From UBA7862 sp050872785 (GTDB lineage Bacteria > Bacillota > Clostridia > Christensenellales > UBA1242): 8,728 nucleotides of DNA. The notes below the pieces were generated by a model. It had not been told where the DNA came from and did not search any database. It saw nothing but the letters and a program-made list of their open reading frames with translations. How positions within the stretch are numbered: position 1 is the stretch's first letter; each line of letters starts with the position of its first letter. The stretch spans positions 1 to 8,728 of the forward strand of contig JBNMHO010000022.1 of the NCBI GenBank assembly GCA_050872785.1, written 5' to 3'. The translations under genes were made by a program, and so were the position numbers. Of the stretch, positions 5,966-8,728 are shown piece by piece.

Positions 5966-7168
5966 ATGAAAATTTTGGTTGTAAACGCAGGTAGCAGTTC
6001 CATTAAATATCAACTTATTGACATGGACGGCGAAAAAGTTATTGCAAAAGGACTTGTAGAAAGAATAGGAGAAAAGGGAGCATCTCAACTTACTCACAAA
6101 GCAAATGGCAATGCAACAGTTATCAAACAAGACATGGAAAACCATGCAGAAGGTTTGAAACTTGTTCTTGACGCTTTGGTTGACAAGAAAATCGGGGTTA
6201 TCAAGTCACTTGATGAAATTTCTGCCATTGGACATAGAGTGTTGCATGGTGGCGGCAAATATAAAAAGGCTACTCTTGTAAATGATAAAGTTATGAAAGA
6301 CCTTAAAAGTTATATCCCATTGGGGCCACTTCACATGCCAGCAAACATTCAAGGAATTGAAGCTTGCATGAAAGTTATGCCAGGGAAGAAAAATGTCTGT
6401 ATTTTTGATACAGCATTCCACGCAACAATGCCAGACTATGCATATATGTATGCTCTTCCATATGCTTGGTGCAAGGAAATGGGTGTAAGAAAATATGGCT
6501 TCCATGGAACAAGCCACGAGTTTATTGCAAAAGAAGTCGCAAAGGAACTTGGCAAGGACATAAAGAAACTTAAAATAATTTCTTGCCACCTTGGAAACGG
6601 TGCAAGCGTCTGTGCAGTAAATCATGGCAAATGTGTTGACACTTCAATGGGCTTTACACCACTTGAAGGACTTGTTATGGGAACAAGGAGCGGCGACATT
6701 GACCCAGCAGTTATTGAATATGTTATGGACAAAAAAGGCTATGACATTCACGAAATGCTTACAATTCTTAACAAGAAGAGTGGACTTCTTGGCATAAGTG
6801 AACTTAGCAACGATATGCGTGATGTTTTGGCTGGTGCTGAAAAAGGCGACAAAAAATGCAAACTTGCTGTTCAAAAATTTGTCTATGCTGTTAAAAAATA
6901 TATCGGGGCATATGCAGCAGTCATGGGTGGTGTTGATGCTATCGCTTTCAGTGCTGGAACTGGCGAAAACAGAGCAGATATTAGAGAGGAAATTATGGAC
7001 GGACTTGACTATCTTGGCGTAAAATTTGATAAAGATAGAAATAACAACTTCGTTCGTGGCATAAATTATAGAATTTCAAAAGAAGATTCGAAAGTTGCTG
7101 TTTATGTCATTCCAACAGACGAAGAACTTTCAATCGCTCGTCAAACAAAAGAAGTTGTGGAAGAATAA
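5966..7168 (+). CDS. ackA: Acetate kinase
   Basis: Makes ATP and acetate from ADP and acetyl phosphate (EC 2.7.2.1), the substrate-level phosphorylation step after Pta; acts in the cytoplasm as a homodimer of the ASKHA fold. The 400-residue length is normal for the family. The catalytic and binding residues known from the Methanosarcina enzyme fall at nearly identical positions: Asn7 in VVNAGSSSIKY, Arg91 in GHRVLHGG, Asp148 in FDTAFH, His180 in YGFHGTSH, Arg241 in MGTRSGDIDP, and the C-terminal Glu386 in PTDEE. AFSAGTGENRADIR (327-340) is the adenosine-binding signature. The start follows AAGGAG at 5954-5959 by 6 nt. The gene has its own promoter 96 bp beyond pta and is followed after 15 bp by glyS. 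Nothing suggests loss of activity. Confidence 0.96.
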   Translation: MKILVVNAGSSSIKYQLIDMDGEKVIAKGLVERIGEKGASQLTHKANGNATVIKQDMENHAEGLKLVLDALVDKKIGVIKSLDEISAIGHRVLHGGGKYKKATLVNDKVMKDLKSYIPLGPLHMPANIQGIEACMKVMPGKKNVCIFDTAFHATMPDYAYMYALPYAWCKEMGVRKYGFHGTSHEFIAKEVAKELGKDIKKLKIISCHLGNGASVCAVNHGKCVDTSMGFTPLEGLVMGTRSGDIDPAVIEYVMDKKGYDIHEMLTILNKKSGLLGISELSNDMRDVLAGAEKGDKKCKLAVQKFVYAVKKYIGAYAAVMGGVDAIAFSAGTGENRADIREEIMDGLDYLGVKFDKDRNNNFVRGINYRISKEDSKVAVYVIPTDEELSIARQTKEVVEE

Positions 7169-7183
7169 AAAGAAGGTAATATT

Positions 7184-8563
7184 ATGAATGAAGTAACAAT
7201 GCAAAAATTGGTTGCATATTGCAAAAATAGAGGCTTTGTGTTCCCAGGCAGCGAAATTTATGGCGGACTTGCAAATACATGGGATTATGGCCCACTGGGC
7301 GTAGAACTTAAAAACAACATAAAAAGAGCATGGTGGGACTATTTTGTGACCAAAGATGCAAACAGCTATGGTGTTGACTGTGCCATTTTGATGAACCCAA
7401 GAGTTTGGGAAGCGAGTGGACATGTGGCTTCGTTTTCTGACCCAAAAATGGATTGCAAAAATTGCAAAACAAGACACAGAGCAGATAGCCTTATAAATGA
7501 TTACAATCACAAACATGATGTTGAAATGGCTGTTGACCTCATGAGCAAAGAAGAGATGTTTAAATACATAACAGAACACAATATCAAATGTCCAAACTGC
7601 GGCAAATGTGACTGGACAGAAATCAAAAACTTTAACCTCATGTTCCAAACCAAAAGAGGTGTAACAGAAGACTCAAGCGACATTATTTATCTTCGTCCAG
7701 AAACTTGTCAAGGCGAGTATGTCAACTTCCTTAATGTTCAACGCACTATGCGTGCAAAAGTGCCATTTGGCATAGGACAAATAGGTAAGTCATTCAGAAA
7801 TGAAATTACCCCAGGAAACTTTGTTTTCAGAACTATTGAATTTGAACAAATGGAATATCAACTTTTCTGCAGACAAGGCGATGACGAAAAGTTTTTTGAC
7901 CTTTACAAACATAAAGTTATGAACTTTTACAAATCTCTTGGACTTCCAGAAGAAAAATTAAAATTCAAAGACCATGACAAACTTGCATTCTACGCAAAAG
8001 CAGCAACTGATATTATATTTAATTTCCCATTCGGCTGGGAAGAATTGAACGGAATTCACAACAGAACAAATTATGACCTAACAAGACACCAAGAATATTC
8101 GGGCAAAAGCATGCTTTACACAGACCCAGTGACGGGTGAAAAGTTTATTCCATATATAGTTGAATTTTCCGTTGGGGCAGACAGACTATTTTTAACACTT
8201 ATTGCAAATGCTTATACGGAAGAAACTTTGGGCAATGGCGAAACTCGTGTTGTGCTTAAGATTTTGCCAAGTCTTGCACCAATAAAGGTTGCAGTGCTTC
8301 CTTTGCAGAAAAATCTTAGTGAAAAAGCAACTGAAGTGTTTAATACTCTAAGACAAAAATTTAACTGCGACTATGACGAGTCGGGAAGCATTGGAAAACG
8401 TTATAGAAGGCATGATGAAATTGGCACACCACTATGCGTGACAATCGATTTTGACACTCTTGAAGATAATACAGTGACTGTTCGTGACCGTGATACAATG
8501 CAACAAGAACGCATCAAACTTGACGACCTTGAAAGTTATATAACTAAGAAAATTTATGGTTAA
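7184..8563 (+). CDS. glyS: Glycyl-tRNA synthetase, dimeric single-chain type
   Basis: Charges tRNA-Gly with glycine (EC 6.1.1.14). This is the class II, single-chain (alpha2) form found in many Gram-positives, archaea and eukaryotes, not the alpha/beta GlyQ–GlyS form. The N-terminal block GFVFPGSEIYGG (17-28) and DYGPLG (34-39) are typical. Cys91, Cys94, Cys136 and Cys139 form two CxxC pairs of a likely zinc site. RPETCQGEYVNF (171-182) is the family's RPET block, with Cys where Ala is usual. Motif 2 contains FRNE (204-207); motif 3 contains VGADRLFL (330-337). Residues 366-458 form the anticodon-binding domain. The 459-residue length is full. GAAGG at 7172-7176 lies 7 nt before the ATG. With only 15 bp after ackA and no T-box leader, it is presumably expressed from the ackA promoter. 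Confidence 0.95.
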   Translation: MNEVTMQKLVAYCKNRGFVFPGSEIYGGLANTWDYGPLGVELKNNIKRAWWDYFVTKDANSYGVDCAILMNPRVWEASGHVASFSDPKMDCKNCKTRHRADSLINDYNHKHDVEMAVDLMSKEEMFKYITEHNIKCPNCGKCDWTEIKNFNLMFQTKRGVTEDSSDIIYLRPETCQGEYVNFLNVQRTMRAKVPFGIGQIGKSFRNEITPGNFVFRTIEFEQMEYQLFCRQGDDEKFFDLYKHKVMNFYKSLGLPEEKLKFKDHDKLAFYAKAATDIIFNFPFGWEELNGIHNRTNYDLTRHQEYSGKSMLYTDPVTGEKFIPYIVEFSVGADRLFLTLIANAYTEETLGNGETRVVLKILPSLAPIKVAVLPLQKNLSEKATEVFNTLRQKFNCDYDESGSIGKRYRRHDEIGTPLCVTIDFDTLEDNTVTVRDRDTMQQERIKLDDLESYITKKIYG

Positions 8564-8589
8564 CATATTAAAAAATATCCCTCATAATT

Positions 8590-8634
8590 TGAAGTGAACC
8601 CCATTTTTGCACCGCAAAAATAAAGTCCACTTCA
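8590..8634. repeat. 45-bp subterminal palindrome of the IS end
   Basis: Arms 8590-8610 and 8614-8634 flank ACC and match at 17 of 21 positions; the mismatches fall at arm positions 8 and 11-13. The outer ends read TGAAGTG and CACTTCA, so the IS tip has an inward-facing near-copy of itself three bases away. The inner arm runs into the transposase -35 box at 8631. The mirror copy is at 95-139. It could bind transposase as a paired site or fold as a hairpin; no T-run follows, so a terminator is not supported. Confidence 0.7.
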
Positions 8635-8659
8635 CACCTACACCTCCTTATGGTATAAT
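8631..8659 (+). promoter_or_regulatory. Transposase promoter (right IS copy)
   Basis: TTCACA (8631-8636), a 17-bp spacer and TATAAT (8654-8659): eleven of twelve bases match the sigma-A consensus. The expected start near 8666 gives a leader of only about 16 nt before the ATG at 8682. Confidence 0.65.
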
Positions 8660-8673
8660 TGCCATATAGGAGG
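8643..8673 (+). promoter_or_regulatory. RBS-sequestering hairpin in read-through transposase mRNA
   Basis: CCTCCT (8643-8648) pairs fully with the ribosome binding site AGGAGG (8668-8673). After one bulged base (8667) the stem continues 8649-8655 with 8660-8666, giving 13 bp (one G-U) and a 4-nt loop. The promoter's own -10 box lies in this stem, so mRNA started at the native promoter lacks the left arm and keeps the site free. mRNA arriving from glyS would carry both arms and hide it. IS10 and IS50 are known to guard against read-through in this way; applying it here is inference. The mirror copy is at 56-86. Confidence 0.65.
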
Positions 8674-8681
8674 TATTTTTT

Positions 8682-8728
8682 ATGGCTAGTAAAGGACAAA
8701 AATTTAATACATATTCTTCAGAACTTAG
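8682..8728 (+). CDS. IS transposase (OrfA-like), N-terminal 15 codons only
   Basis: Starts MASKGQKFNTYSSEL and runs off the window. The ATG follows AGGAGG (8668-8673) by 8 nt. The opening resembles the helix-turn-helix OrfA of IS3-family elements; too little is present to name a subgroup. It is identical to the copy on the minus strand at the left end. Confidence 0.7.
   Translation, partial: MASKGQKFNTYSSEL

Larger units (their letters stand above)
8590..8728 (+). mobile_element. Left end of an IS3-like insertion sequence, truncated by the window edge
   Basis: Second copy of the element seen at 139-1, inverted relative to it. The tip TGAAGTGAACCCC starts 26 bp beyond the glyS stop codon, and the transposase reads in the same direction as glyS. 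The order is tip, 45-bp palindrome (8590-8634), promoter, hairpin with ribosome binding site, then transposase codons. The other end of the IS and any target duplication lie outside the window. The identity of the two copies over their full visible length shows either recent transposition or one collapsed repeat sequence. Confidence 0.8.

Noticed and set aside
8564..8589. Terminator after glyS (ATATT, AAAA, AATAT)
   Set aside because: The stem is five A-T pairs with no T-tract; too weak to support.
8590..8634. IS circle junction with abutted ends
   Set aside because: In a junction the order would be CA, spacer, TG. Here it is TG...GC, spacer, GC...CA, so polarity is wrong and the promoter is not built across it.
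1..8728. A linear replicon, virus or composite transposon defined by terminal inverted repeats
   Set aside because: The repeats are the promoter ends of an IS cut in mid-gene, and the interior is ordinary chromosomal metabolism and translation genes with matching base composition. No replication, packaging or cargo-type genes are present.

Overview
The window is 8.7 kb of AT-rich, tightly packed bacterial chromosome, most likely from an uncultured low-GC Bacillota of the class Clostridia. This rests on a DUF4364 protein, a YlbJ/YlbK pair, a clostridial-type Pta–AckA acetate module, strong AGGAGG-type ribosome binding sites and a dimeric single-chain glycyl-tRNA synthetase. All genes read through in the standard code. 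No taxon below class can be supported from the sequence.

Both ends are the same thing in opposite orientation: the promoter end and first 15 codons of an IS3-like insertion sequence, with the transposase genes pointing outward. The two ends match perfectly for exactly 141 bp and then diverge. This fits a contig that stopped at both sides in one shared repeat node of an assembly graph. The IS tips lie 38 bp beyond the stop of the leftmost gene and 26 bp beyond the stop of the rightmost gene.

Layout between the IS ends: (1) a minus-strand pair, a DUF4364 protein followed by a CofE-like (F420-0:glutamate ligase family) protein, the latter with its own promoter and an 11-bp direct repeat spaced 21 bp apart upstream; (2) a divergent intergenic region at 2006-2188; (3) a plus-strand conserved-looking protein of unknown function (262 aa) whose stop codon overlaps that of the convergent ylbJ, with its probable terminator inside the ylbJ coding sequence; (4) ylbJ, a membrane protein on the minus strand, divergent from (5) ylbK, a patatin-like hydrolase, which is followed after 21 bp by pta; (6) a new promoter, then ackA and, 15 bp later, glyS.

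The metabolic core is Pta–AckA: acetyl-CoA to acetyl phosphate to acetate with ATP formation, the usual energy-yielding end of fermentation. The ylbJ–ylbK–pta–ackA neighbourhood looks like a condensed version of the conserved Firmicute ylb region. I found no defence system, CRISPR array, phage gene, RNA gene or riboswitch. The most unusual sequence structures are in the IS end (a 13-bp hairpin that would bury the transposase ribosome binding site only in read-through transcripts, and a 45-bp subterminal palindrome) and the direct repeats upstream of the CofE-like gene.
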